This document shows, piece after piece, positions 17,931 through 26,427 of a DNA stretch of 64,000 nucleotides (position 1 is the stretch's first letter; every line of letters starts with the position of its first letter). A program made the position numbers and the translations under genes. The notes under the pieces are model-generated. The model saw only the letters and a list, made by a program, of their open reading frames with translations. It had not been told where the DNA came from and searched no databases. This DNA comes from Parafrankia discariae (GTDB lineage Bacteria; Actinomycetota; Actinomycetes; Frankiales; Frankiaceae), in the NCBI RefSeq assembly GCF_000373365.1, contig NZ_KB891102.1, positions 389,632 to 453,631 on the forward strand, read 5' to 3'.

Positions 17931-18887
17931 TCAGGCATCGGCGTGCACTCCGTTCGGGGAGGTGAGAGCGGCCCGGGGGGCCGCGGTCGCGCCGGGACGA
18001 GGCGCCGGGCGACGCCGGCGGAAGCCTTCGATGTCACGCCGTTCGATCGCGGTCGCCAGTTCGTCGACCAGCACCGGCCACCCGGGCGGCCGGTAGCCGG
18101 TCACCGACCGCAGCCGGCGCGCGGACAGCGCCCGGTTGCGCACCTCGCCGTCACTGGGCGTGATCCGCACGTCCCGGCGGCCGAGCCGCTCGGCGAGCAT
18201 GGTGAGCAGGTCGAACTGGCTGATCGGCTCGGAGCCGAGATGCCAGATCCCGGTGAGGTCCGGGTGCCCGACGAGCACGAGATGGACGAAACGCGCGAAC
18301 TCGGCGGTGGTCAGGGCGCTGTGGACGACCCGGCGCGGGCCCGGGACCTCGCCCTTCGCCGCCAGGAACCGCTCGACGAGCCCCGAGGCCACCGGAGCCG
18401 CCGCCAGGCCGACGACGGACGTCCGCAGCGTCAGCGTGCCCGGTTCGCGCACCTCGCCGAGCAGCCTGGTCATCCCGTGGACGTCCACGGGGTCGGGTAC
18501 GTCCTCCTCGTGGTAGTCACCGAGTCGGCCGGAGAACACCCGGTCGGTCGAGACGTGCACCAGCCGGGCCCCGGCGGCCCGGCACAGGCGCGCGAGCCGA
18601 TGCGGGAACAGCGCGTTGACCTCGATCGCCGGGAGCTCGCCACCCGCCTGCGCGTGCCGCCCGGCCAGGCTCACGGCGTTCACGACGGCGTCCGGCCGCG
18701 CCGCGACGAACACGTCGACCATGGTGTCGCGGCGGCGGACGTCCACTCCGGTGAACACCCGGTCGGCGGGTGGCGGGCAGGACGGCGCGGTGGCCCTGAC
18801 GGTGGCGGTGACGTCATGGTCGCGGACGAGCCAGCGGACCAGCTCACCGCCGAGCATGCCGTCGCCGCCGAGGACCAGTACACGCAT
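17931..18887 (-). CDS. RmlD-like SDR sugar-nucleotide reductase/epimerase with altered catalytic motif
   Basis: 318 residues. The Rossmann start is LVLGGDGMLGGELVRWL, and the active-site serine region is VHVSTDRVFSG. The family's catalytic YxxxK (usually VYGxxKxxGE) reads VHGMTRLLGE: tyrosine is histidine and lysine is arginine. It should bind a nucleotide sugar and NAD(P)H, but classic catalysis is doubtful. AAGGAG precedes the ATG. The gene is 95 bp upstream of the epimerase on the same strand and probably shares its transcript. The C-terminus is basic and Pro-rich. Confidence 0.85.
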   Translation of the reverse strand: MRVLVLGGDGMLGGELVRWLVRDHDVTATVRATAPSCPPPADRVFTGVDVRRRDTMVDVFVAARPDAVVNAVSLAGRHAQAGGELPAIEVNALFPHRLARLCRAAGARLVHVSTDRVFSGRLGDYHEEDVPDPVDVHGMTRLLGEVREPGTLTLRTSVVGLAAAPVASGLVERFLAAKGEVPGPRRVVHSALTTAEFARFVHLVLVGHPDLTGIWHLGSEPISQFDLLTMLAERLGRRDVRITPSDGEVRNRALSARRLRSVTGYRPPGWPVLVDELATAIERRDIEGFRRRRPAPRPGATAAPRAALTSPNGVHADA

Positions 18888-19236
18888 CTAGCGCTCCTTC
18901 GGGACCGAGGTCCGGTCGGGGTGGGCCGTCCGCTCGAACTGTCCGGACTCGGGGCGCCCGGACTCGGGGCGCTGACCCCGAAGCAAGTATTACTCTCTGT
19001 ATTGAAACGATCGCCCCCTGCGACGATGACGCGCCGGACGGCGAGGGCACGAACGGAAACCGCGGCGCGACGGGAACCCCCAGGGGACGCGCCGAGCGGA
19101 GATGCCGGACATCAGCCCGGATCGATCTACCCTCTGTGTCTAAGTGACGACTAAGGGGCATGTTCAAGCCTCGCGAGGGCCCCGACGGCCGGTCGGGGGC
19201 CCGGCCACCGGGACGGATCGCCCAGGGAACGGACGG
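18888..19236. promoter_or_regulatory. 349-bp divergent intergenic region of the sugar cluster
   Basis: It separates the divergent SDR and methyltransferase genes. An AT-richer core near 18980-19015 (AAGTATTACTCTCTGTATTG) is the likeliest promoter zone for one or both sides, but no clear -35/-10 pair stands out. No gene is seen. Confidence 0.4.
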
Positions 19237-20139
19237 ATGAGGCACGAGACGGGGATGACGGACCGGACGGCACGGCCCCCGGCACCACCGGGCCGGGCCC
19301 GGCGCCCGCGGCACCACCGCAACAGCCGGGGCGAGCTGTGGGTGAACGTCACCTCGTCGCATCTGGTCCTGCCGGACTACGTCAACCTCGACCCGGCGTT
19401 CTCCCCCGGGCTGGTCGCCGCCTATCCGACGCTGCGATGGACGTCCGCCCTCACCCGGCTGCTGCGGGCGTCCCGCCCGCTGCGCCTGCTGCGCCGGGGG
19501 TGCGCGGCCGGCTGGCGGTCGGCGCGACGGCCGCGGCTGGTCGCGGCCCTCACCCGACTCGCCCCGCGCCCGGGTCCGCGCCCGGGTTTGCGCCCACGCG
19601 GCCTGTCGACGGGGCCGCCGGGCGGCCGTGGCTGGACGATCCGCGAGCAGTGGGAGGCCCGGGAGACGGCCGTCCTCACCCGGCACGATCCGCGAGCCGC
19701 GCTGCCGCTGGACGACGGCACGGTCGATCACCTCCTCTGCGCGCACGTCCTGCAGGAGCTGTCCCCGCCGGCGATGCGCCGGGCGCTGGAGGAGTACGCC
19801 CGGGTCCTGCGCCCGGGCGGGACGCTGCACGTCGTGCTGCCCGACCTGCGGTACGCGGTCGACCGGTACGTACGCGGTGAGATCGACGCCGACGAGCTGG
19901 TGGCCTGGCAGCGCCTGCGGTCCCCCGGGAGTGAGCGGGGCGGGGGGCGCCGCGGCCGACCCTGGCGCGGTGACGCGCGGCACCCGGCCGACCCGGTGAA
20001 CCGCTGGCACTACGACGCGCACACGGCCGAGCGTCGGCTCGTCGGCGCCGGCTTCAAGATCTCCTCCGGGACGTCCCCGAGCTCGCCGGTGTGTCCGGAG
20101 GATCCGGGCTCGCTGCACCTGGTGGCCGTCCGCGCCTGA
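19237..20139 (+). CDS. SAM-dependent methyltransferase-like protein (COG4627 type), motif I degenerate
   Basis: About 300 residues. The second half has the class I methyltransferase pattern: PLDDGTVDHLLCAHVLQEL, then RRALEEYARVLRPGGTLHVV and LPDLRYAVDRYV. In COG4627 proteins the start reads like LNxGSG...WxNxD. Here LWVNVTSSHLVLPDYVNLDP keeps the frame of that segment, but the glycine-rich SAM loop is replaced by TSS. It may act on a sugar or may have lost SAM binding. ATGs at 19237 and 19255 both have weak GG-rich sites; a GTG at 19144 is also open. Confidence 0.7.
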   Translation: MRHETGMTDRTARPPAPPGRARRPRHHRNSRGELWVNVTSSHLVLPDYVNLDPAFSPGLVAAYPTLRWTSALTRLLRASRPLRLLRRGCAAGWRSARRPRLVAALTRLAPRPGPRPGLRPRGLSTGPPGGRGWTIREQWEARETAVLTRHDPRAALPLDDGTVDHLLCAHVLQELSPPAMRRALEEYARVLRPGGTLHVVLPDLRYAVDRYVRGEIDADELVAWQRLRSPGSERGGGRRGRPWRGDARHPADPVNRWHYDAHTAERRLVGAGFKISSGTSPSSPVCPEDPGSLHLVAVRA

Positions 20140-20390
20140 CCGGCCACCGACCAGCCACCGACCAGCCAGCTGACCGGTGCGGGCCCGTTCGGGCCGCCCG
20201 GCGGCGGCCGTCCGGCATGAACACCGCGTTCTGACAGATGATGCGGTGTGCCCCGATTCGTCCCGCGTCGACTGTCACATCCGACTTGCGGGCCCGCAAC
20301 ATCACTATTGGCTGACTTATCTTGCGTTGACTTACCTTTGTTTTCGCCGGCAGGCACGCGCCGGTACCAGGCGCGGCGAGGGGCGGCGGC

Positions 20391-22097
20391 ATGCGGGACG
20401 CGCGCGCACGGCAGTCGTGCGACGCCCCCGACGTGAGCCCGGCGGAGACCACGGACAGTGATCACGACACCCGCGAACGCGACGGCGACAGCGGTGCCGA
20501 CGGCGACGGCGACGGCGACGACATCGAGGGCGGCGACGGCGACGGCGATGACGACCGCGGCGGCGCGGGCTCGCCCGAGGCCGACGACTGCGAGGCCGGG
20601 CCGCCGCGGGACGGGAGCGAAGCGGCGGCCGACGCCGCGCGGCGCGGCCCGGTACGCCGGGTCCTGCTCGTCCTGACCGCCCTGCTGTCGGTCGCCGTGG
20701 TGGTGGTCACCACCACCGGCTGGTTCGTCGTCACCTTCTACGACCGCAGGATCGACCGCGAGACCATCGCACCGCCCGCCGACATCACGGTGACCCGCCC
20801 ACCGCCCGCCCCGGTCGGCACCGAGACCTGGCTGCTCGTCGGCTCCGACGTGCGGACCGGCTCGGACGCCGCGGAGGTCGGTGGCGCGCGATCCGACACG
20901 ATGATGATCGCCCACCTGGCCTCGGACGGGCGGACGAACATCGTGTCGATCCCCCGTGATCTGCGGGTGCCCATCCCGGCCTGGACCGACGACGACGGCA
21001 GCCACCACCGGGCCCGCCAGGACAAGATCAACGCCGCGTTCAGCAACGGTGGCCCCGCGCTCCTGGTCGCCACCCTCGAACAGGTGGCGGGACTACGGAT
21101 CGACCACTACGCCGAGCTCGACTTCAGCGGCTTCCAGCAGATGACATCCGCGATCGGTGGCATTGACGTGTGCCTGCAGGCGTCTCCCTATGTCGAGCCG
21201 CACACTCTGGAGAACGGCCGCCGGGTGCGGTCGACGAACCTGAACGATCCCAGTTCCGGCTTTGTCGGGCAGCCCGGAAACAATCATCTGACCGGCGGCA
21301 ACGCGCTCGCGTTCGTCCGGCAACGGCATGGTTTCGCCGACGGTGACCTCTCCCGGATCCGCCGCCAGCAGACATTCCTGGCGGCGATGTTCCGAAAGGT
21401 CAGCAGCGGCGACGTCCTGCTGCGCCCCACGAAGCTCGCCGCCTTCCTGAGCGCGGTGACCCGCTCGGTGGTGCTGGACGACGAGACCGGCTTCGCCGAA
21501 CTGCGCGCGCTGGCCGAGCGGATGCGTGGGATGACGACCGGAGCCGTCACGTTCTCCACCGTCCCGATCACGGGCCAGGTCGCCGAACCGGCCTTCTACT
21601 TCTTTTACGACCCCGCCGAGATGCGGCAGTTCTTCCGGAACATCACCGGCGGCGAGTCCCTGCCCGAGCCCACCGGCTCGGCGGAACCCATCCCGCTCGG
21701 CGGCGCCTTCACCCCGCAGCCACCGAGCGGCACCCCGACCGCCCCCACCGCGGCGCCCGCCCTCCCGCCCACCGGGGGTGCCGCCCCCACGGCGACGCCT
21801 CAGGTACCGGAGGCGGCGCCGACGCCCGCCCTCCCGGCCGAGCAGCCCACGGTCACGTCCACAGCCGCGTCCAACCCCGCGGCCGGCACGGCCACGGTGA
21901 TGCCCACGGCCACGGCGCCGACCGGCGTCAGGATCGGCGCCGACGCCGACGTCCTGACCCAGCCGATCGCCGGAGCCGGGCCGGACGCCGCGGTCGGCCC
22001 CACACCGGGCGCGCCGGGGCCGTCCGGCCCGCCGTCGGCGGGGTCGTCGGCGACGAGCGAGCCGCCGGTGACCGCCGCCGCCGCGTGCGTCTACTGA
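20391..22097 (+). CDS. LytR-CpsA-Psr (LCP) family glycopolymer transferase
   Basis: 568 residues. A cytoplasmic Asp/Gly-rich N-terminus of about 85 residues is followed by one membrane helix (VLLVLTALLSVAVVVVTTTG) and an extracellular LCP domain: LLVGSDVRTGSD, ARSDTMMIAHL, IVSIPRDLRVPIP, KINAAFSNGG, GIDVCL and NALAFVRQRHGFADGDLSR. These residues bind the polyprenyl-pyrophosphate glycan and transfer it to peptidoglycan or another acceptor. The last 130 residues are Pro/Ala/Thr-rich and probably span the wall. GAGGGGCGGCGGC precedes the ATG. The neighbouring sugar genes fit glycopolymer synthesis. Confidence 0.92.
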   Translation: MRDARARQSCDAPDVSPAETTDSDHDTRERDGDSGADGDGDGDDIEGGDGDGDDDRGGAGSPEADDCEAGPPRDGSEAAADAARRGPVRRVLLVLTALLSVAVVVVTTTGWFVVTFYDRRIDRETIAPPADITVTRPPPAPVGTETWLLVGSDVRTGSDAAEVGGARSDTMMIAHLASDGRTNIVSIPRDLRVPIPAWTDDDGSHHRARQDKINAAFSNGGPALLVATLEQVAGLRIDHYAELDFSGFQQMTSAIGGIDVCLQASPYVEPHTLENGRRVRSTNLNDPSSGFVGQPGNNHLTGGNALAFVRQRHGFADGDLSRIRRQQTFLAAMFRKVSSGDVLLRPTKLAAFLSAVTRSVVLDDETGFAELRALAERMRGMTTGAVTFSTVPITGQVAEPAFYFFYDPAEMRQFFRNITGGESLPEPTGSAEPIPLGGAFTPQPPSGTPTAPTAAPALPPTGGAAPTATPQVPEAAPTPALPAEQPTVTSTAASNPAAGTATVMPTATAPTGVRIGADADVLTQPIAGAGPDAAVGPTPGAPGPSGPPSAGSSATSEPPVTAAAACVY

Positions 22098-22334
22098 CCC
22101 GTCCGCACATCTCCGGCACCGCTGGGGTTTTTAGCCCGCGCGATCCCTTTTGTTCGCGGGTTCCGCTCGGCTCCGGACCAGGAGAGCCACCGTCCGCAGC
22201 CCTTTTCCGCACGCGCGCTCTTGACATTTCTGGTCGCCTTTTATGCCCGCTTTGTGGCGACACTTACGACGTATGGTCTACCGGCCACCGGGTGCGGTCA
22301 GACCCGGCGTTCAGCATAGTGAGGGGACCACGGG

Positions 22335-23096
22335 ATGAAGGTCAGCCGGGCGGCCGGCGGTGCGGGCGGCGGCGGCCGGGCGGGCGGGCCGTCCCGGCGG
22401 CACCTGCTGGGATGGTCGGTCGCGGGAGCGGCCGGTCTCACGGCATTCGGCACGATCGACCCGGCCCTGGCCGCCCCGGCGGCGGGCAGGCGATCGGGCG
22501 GCCCGGTGAGCCGGGTCCGCGGCGCGCTGCCGGCGGCACCGGCGAACGCGATCGCGCTGACCGTCGACGACGGACCGCACCCGGTCTGGACGCCGCGGGT
22601 CCTGGAGGTGCTGCGCGCGAACGGGGTCCGGGCGACCTTTTTCGTCATCGGGGTCCAGGCGAAGGCCCACCCGGAGCTGGTCCGGCGCGTCCTCGCCGCG
22701 GGGCACACCGTCGGCAACCACTCACTCGACCATCCGACGCCGTTCGGCGCCCGCCCCGCGGCGACAGTCGCCCGGGAGATCTCCGCGGCCCAGTCGATCA
22801 TCACCGCGGCCGGTGGCGTCGCTCCCCGGTACTTCCGGTCCCCCGGTGGGGACTGGCCGCCGGCGGTCCTCGCCGCCGCGGCCGACCAGCACCTGACGCC
22901 GGTCGGCTGGAGCGTCGACCCGCGCGACTGGGCCCGGCCCGGGGTGGCCTCGATCGTCAGGACGCTCACCGGCGCCCGGGCGGGCGACATCCTGCTGTGC
23001 CACGACGGCGGTGGCGATCGGTCGCAGACCGTCGAGGCGCTCCGCCGGGTCCTGCCCGCGCTGCGGGCCAGGGGCCTCACCTTCACGTCTCTCTGA
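22335..23096 (+). CDS. Tat-exported polysaccharide deacetylase (CE4/NodB fold)
   Basis: 253 residues. A twin-arginine signal (SRRHLLGWSVAGAAGLTAFG) predicts export in folded form. The CE4 motifs are intact: ALTVDDGPHPVWT (catalytic and metal aspartates), VGNHSLDHPTP (metal histidines), YFRSPGGDW and ILLCHDGGGDRSQTVEAL. It should remove acetyl groups from GlcNAc in peptidoglycan or another wall glycan, in keeping with the adjoining LCP gene. The 237-bp upstream gap has an AT-richer zone near 22120-22250 that may carry the promoter. Confidence 0.9.
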   Translation: MKVSRAAGGAGGGGRAGGPSRRHLLGWSVAGAAGLTAFGTIDPALAAPAAGRRSGGPVSRVRGALPAAPANAIALTVDDGPHPVWTPRVLEVLRANGVRATFFVIGVQAKAHPELVRRVLAAGHTVGNHSLDHPTPFGARPAATVAREISAAQSIITAAGGVAPRYFRSPGGDWPPAVLAAAADQHLTPVGWSVDPRDWARPGVASIVRTLTGARAGDILLCHDGGGDRSQTVEALRRVLPALRARGLTFTSL

Positions 23097-23203
23097 GAGC
23101 GCGCCACACCCAAGCCCTGGGATCGGTGCGCGACGTGGAAGCACCGGTCGGCGGCGGCATGGGTGAGCTTCGCGCCGGGCGGATGGGCCACTACGGTCGG
23201 GAC

Positions 23204-23953
23204 ATGCCCGACTCACCCGATCCCGGCCCGGCTCCCGCGACCAGCGACGACGCAGCGCCGGTCGGCCCCGGTGACGGTGACGGCACCGCGGCCGCGGCCG
23301 GCACGAGCCCAAGCCCAAGCACCGGCACCGGCACCGGCACCGGCACCGGCACCGCGTTCAGCCTCGGCAAGGCGAAGAGCGCCGGCCCGCGGCGCGGCCC
23401 GTCCGCTCCGATCACCGACGCGGACCGGCAGGCGACCGCCGACCAGCTGCGCGCGGCCTGCGGCGACGGGCGGCTGACCCTGGACGAGTTCAGCGAGCGG
23501 GTCGGGAAGGCCTGGGCAGCCCAGACAGCGCAGGAACTGGCCCGGGCCGGGGCCGGCATCGTCCCGCCGCGGGTCGGCGTCCAGCGATCGTCGTCGACGA
23601 TCTTCAACATCCTCGGCGACGGGCGGCGGCTCGGCCGCTGGCGGATGCCCCGGCGGACGGTGATAGTCAACGTCCTCGGCGACTGGACGCTCGACCTGCG
23701 CGGCGCGCTGATGGACGAGCAGGCCGTGACCGACGGCGTGCTCGACATCCTCTACATCTCGCTGATCGGCGATCTCACCATCAGCGTCCCGGACGGGATG
23801 GAGGTCGGCATGAGTGGCCTGGTCGTGCTCGGCGACCAGCACCTCGAGCTGGCCGTGGTGTCGGAACGCCCGGGAACCCCCCGGCTGCGGCTGCGACTGG
23901 CCGGCCTGATCGGCGACGTCCGGGTGAGCAGCGGGTCGCTGGCCGGGCGGTGA
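23204..23953 (+). CDS. DUF1707 SHOCT-like domain protein with LiaF-like C-terminal region
   Basis: 249 residues. A Thr/Gly/Ser-rich N-terminus with TG dipeptide repeats leads to DUF1707 (ITDADRQATADQLRAACGDG, TLDEFSERVGKAWAAQTAQE). The C-terminal 120 residues repeat a beta pattern with paired glycine-aspartate turns (NILGDGRR, NVLGDWTLDL, SLIGDLTISVPDG, LIGDVRVSSG), like the LiaF cell-wall-stress family. It is probably a cytoplasmic or membrane-associated stress sensor; function is unproven. The start is taken at ATG 23204; in-frame ATGs at 23183 and 23159 are alternatives. Confidence 0.8.
   Translation: MPDSPDPGPAPATSDDAAPVGPGDGDGTAAAAGTSPSPSTGTGTGTGTGTAFSLGKAKSAGPRRGPSAPITDADRQATADQLRAACGDGRLTLDEFSERVGKAWAAQTAQELARAGAGIVPPRVGVQRSSSTIFNILGDGRRLGRWRMPRRTVIVNVLGDWTLDLRGALMDEQAVTDGVLDILYISLIGDLTISVPDGMEVGMSGLVVLGDQHLELAVVSERPGTPRLRLRLAGLIGDVRVSSGSLAGR
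23321..23354. repeat. 6-bp microsatellite ACCGGC (5+ copies) in the DUF1707 gene
   Basis: Five full ACCGGC units and a partial one encode a Thr-Gly dipeptide run. Because the unit is 6 bp, changes in copy number stay in frame. Confidence 0.85.
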
Positions 23954-24161
23954 GCTGATCCCGACAAAGCAGGCGCTGGGGCGCCACGCCGCCCGTACAG
24001 CACTATTTCCGTCGGGGGGAGGGCGGGCGTTGGTAGTCTCGATCATGCGCATCGGAGCTGCCCCGGCGGAGTCGGAATGCGGGACCGCCACGGCGACTTC
24101 CTAGTGCCAGGGTGTCACCGCGGACCACCGCGGACCAGATCGGTGAGGGAGGGCTTGACCG

Positions 24162-25085
24162 ATGCTTGACCCCAGAGAGCTCTACGAGATCAGGAGCGAC
24201 CTGGACGACCTCGGCCGCCCGGTACTGATCGAGGCGATGACCGGGGTCGTCGACGCGGGTGGCGCCGTCGGGCTCGCCAGCGAGCACCTGACGACGGCAC
24301 TGCGGCACGAGCGGATCGTCACCTTCGACGTCGACCAGCTCATGGACTACCGCTCCCGGCGCCCACCGATGGTCTTCTACGAGGACCACTGGGAGAGCTA
24401 CGACGATCCCGTCCTCGCCATCGAGCTGCTGCACGACGAGGCCGGCACGCCCTTCCTGCTGCTCTGCGGCCCCGAGCCCGACCTGCACTGGAAACGCTTC
24501 ACCAAGGCCGTCCAGGCAGTCATGGCGGAACTCGGCGTCCGCATGTCGGTCGGGCTGAACGCGATCCCCATGGCCGTGCCGCACACCCGTCCGTGCGGGG
24601 TCACCGCGCACGCGACACGCAAGGAGCTGCTCGTCGGGTACGAGCCCTGGGTCCGGCGGCTGTCGGTGCCCGGCAGCGCCGGGCACCTGCTCGAGTACGA
24701 GCTCGGTCGGGCCGGGGCGGATGCGATGGGCTTCGCCGCGCACGTCCCGCACTACCTGGCGCAGGCCACCTACCCGGCCGCGACCGAGGCGCTGCTCAGT
24801 TCGGTCTCGAAGTCCACCGGGCTGCTCCTGCCGCTGGACGGGCTGCGTTCCGCCGCCCTGGAGGTGCGGGGCGAGGTCGACAGCCAGATCGCGCGCGGCG
24901 GCGAGGCCGCCGATGTGGTCAAGGCGATCGAGGAGCAGTACGACGCGTTCCACCGCGGCCGTGAGGGCGAGCACCTGCCGGTGGTCGACGACTCCGAACC
25001 GCTGCCGACCGGTGAGGAGCTCGGCGCGGCGCTGGAGCGTTTCCTCGCCGAGCAGAGCGAACCGGGCGGGCCGCAGCCGACCTGA
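24162..25085 (+). CDS. PAC2-family protein
   Basis: 307 residues. It has the PAC2 (proteasome assembly chaperone 2-like) fold seen in actinobacterial proteins such as Rv2125: VLIEAMTGVVDAGGAVGLAS at the start, VVFYEDHW-like strand MVFYEDHWESYDDP, FLLLCGPEPDLHWKRF, and VGLNAIPMAVPHTRPCGVTA. The C-terminal 90 residues are helical with acidic stretches. Its role is unknown, possibly in protein quality control. The start follows GAGGGAGGGCTTGACCG. A strong hairpin follows the stop. Confidence 0.88.
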   Translation: MLDPRELYEIRSDLDDLGRPVLIEAMTGVVDAGGAVGLASEHLTTALRHERIVTFDVDQLMDYRSRRPPMVFYEDHWESYDDPVLAIELLHDEAGTPFLLLCGPEPDLHWKRFTKAVQAVMAELGVRMSVGLNAIPMAVPHTRPCGVTAHATRKELLVGYEPWVRRLSVPGSAGHLLEYELGRAGADAMGFAAHVPHYLAQATYPAATEALLSSVSKSTGLLLPLDGLRSAALEVRGEVDSQIARGGEAADVVKAIEEQYDAFHRGREGEHLPVVDDSEPLPTGEELGAALERFLAEQSEPGGPQPT

Positions 25086-25093
25086 GCCGGGCG

Positions 25094-25122
25094 GTCGGGC
25101 CGGGCGGTTCGCCCGGCCCGAC
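25094..25122. terminator. Hairpin terminator between the convergent PAC2 and mnhG genes
   Basis: A perfect 12-bp stem (GTCGGGCCGGGC with its complement) closes over a 5-nt GGTTC loop. No T-run follows; GC-rich stems of this type are usual actinobacterial terminators. It could serve both strands. Confidence 0.65.
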
Positions 25123-25150
25123 CCGATGTCACCCGACCCGATGTCACCCG
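25121..25150. repeat. 15-bp direct tandem repeat (2 copies) after the terminator
   Basis: ACCCGATGTCACCCG occurs twice in tandem, followed by a partial ACCCG, in non-coding DNA. Confidence 0.8.
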
Positions 25151-25163
25151 ACCCGGCCGGGTG

Positions 25164-25526
25164 TCACCGGTGTTCGGCGGCCTGGCCGGGGCTGGCCACA
25201 CCGCCGCGACGCCGGGCCAGCTCGTCCACGACCAGCAGGTCGTGGCGGAACCGGCCGGTGCGGTAGGCCGCCCGGCCGACCCGCTGGGCGATCACGGGTG
25301 CCGTGACGAGTTGCAGCAACGCCACGAGCAGCAGCCCGGCGGCGTGCCGGGGGGCGAGCTGGACGGCACTGCCGAGCAGGATCGACACCAGGCCGACCGT
25401 CTGGGGCTTGGTCGCCGCCTGCAGCCGGGAGGGGACGTCGGGGAACCGCAGCAGGCCCCAGGCGCCGAGCAGGCAGAACAGCGCGCCGGTCAGCAGCAGC
25501 ACCGCGGAGATCACCTGGCGGGCCAT
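25164..25526 (-). CDS. mnhG: Na+(K+)/H+ antiporter subunit G (MnhG/MrpG)
   Basis: 120 residues with three membrane helices. The signature LLGAWGLLRFPDVPSRLQAATKPQTVGL is typical of MnhG/PhaG. It is the last gene of the mnh operon; its ATG overlaps the mnhF stop as ATGA. The soluble C-terminus ends in a basic stretch (RRTGRFRHDLLVVD region). It is a small structural subunit of the multi-subunit antiporter in the cell membrane. Confidence 0.92.
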   Translation of the reverse strand: MARQVISAVLLLTGALFCLLGAWGLLRFPDVPSRLQAATKPQTVGLVSILLGSAVQLAPRHAAGLLLVALLQLVTAPVIAQRVGRAAYRTGRFRHDLLVVDELARRRGGVASPGQAAEHR

Positions 25527-25795
25527 CAGCGGGTCGTCCCGCGTCGCTCGACGAGACGGGCCGCGGTCAGCGACCCGAGGAAGCCCAGCAGCGCGACGAC
25601 CGCGACGAGCGCGATGTTCCATCCCTCCCGGCGCATCCCGATCTCGACCGTGACGCCCGCGACGATGAGGATCACCAGGACGTCGAGGGCGACGATGCGG
25701 TCCAGGTTGGTCGGCCCGACCAGCGCCCGGGCCAGGGTGAGCAGCCCGGCCACGGCGAGCAGGACGAACGTGATCGTGTAGACGGTGGTCATCAC
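25526..25795 (-). CDS. mnhF: Na+(K+)/H+ antiporter subunit F (MnhF/MrpF)
   Basis: 89 residues with three hydrophobic helices. LARALVGPTNLDRIVALDVL is the MnhF signature. The start (ATG at 25795 or 25792) overlaps the mnhE end by a few bases, and its stop overlaps the mnhG start. Subunit F is required for assembly of the antiporter. Confidence 0.92.
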   Translation of the reverse strand: MMTTVYTITFVLLAVAGLLTLARALVGPTNLDRIVALDVLVILIVAGVTVEIGMRREGWNIALVAVVALLGFLGSLTAARLVERRGTTR

Positions 25796-26427
25796 CGCAC
25801 CTCCTGGTCGGGGACCTCGGTGCCATCAGCGCTGTCGGTGCCATCGGTGCCGGCGCGCCGGCGGGGACGGCCGCGGCGGCGGCCGGGCGGCTGACCCCCC
25901 TCGGCGGCGCCGAAGGCGGCCAGCACCCGGCGCTGCAGGCCGAGCACGGCCGCCCGGGTGCGGTCGGCCGCCGGCTCGTCGCCGGCGGCCAGCACGTAGA
26001 CGTACAGCTCACCGGCCTCGTGGTCGATCTCCAGCACGAAGGCGCCGGGCGCGAGCGAGACGGCGTTCGCGGTCAGCGTCGACACCACCTCCGACGTGGC
26101 GCCCAGCGGCACGGCGACGATCGCCGAGCGCGTCCGCGGGCCGTACCGGATCATCTGCCAGGCGACCACCACCGCCGACGGGACGAGGTCGGCGACGAGG
26201 TGGCCGAGCAGGGCGAGCGCCGGCAACGGCCGGAACCGGGCTCCCGGGTCGACCGGGCGCAGCGGGAAGGCGGCGAGTACCACGGCCGCCACGAGCAGCC
26301 CGCTGAGCGCTGCCAGCGGGGTGAGCCTGCCCCACAGCAGCATCCACACCGCCCACAGCCACAGCAGCCGGCCGGGCCGGTGGATCACGCGGGCGGCCGG
26401 CTCGGGCCCGCCGCTCCGGCGGCTCAT
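25792..26427 (-). CDS. mnhE: Na+(K+)/H+ antiporter subunit E (MnhE/MrpE)
   Basis: 211 residues. Two or three helices (LWLWAVWMLLWGRLTPLAAL, LSGLLVAAVVLAAFPL) are followed by the conserved soluble half (SEVVSTLTANAVSLAPGAFV, LEIDHEAGELYVYVLAAG). The C-terminal 40 residues are basic and low complexity. The open frame runs further upstream inside mnhD, but ATG 26427 forms an ATGA overlap with the mnhD stop and fits the family length. Confidence 0.9.
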   Translation of the reverse strand: MSRRSGGPEPAARVIHRPGRLLWLWAVWMLLWGRLTPLAALSGLLVAAVVLAAFPLRPVDPGARFRPLPALALLGHLVADLVPSAVVVAWQMIRYGPRTRSAIVAVPLGATSEVVSTLTANAVSLAPGAFVLEIDHEAGELYVYVLAAGDEPAADRTRAAVLGLQRRVLAAFGAAEGGQPPGRRRGRPRRRAGTDGTDSADGTEVPDQEVR

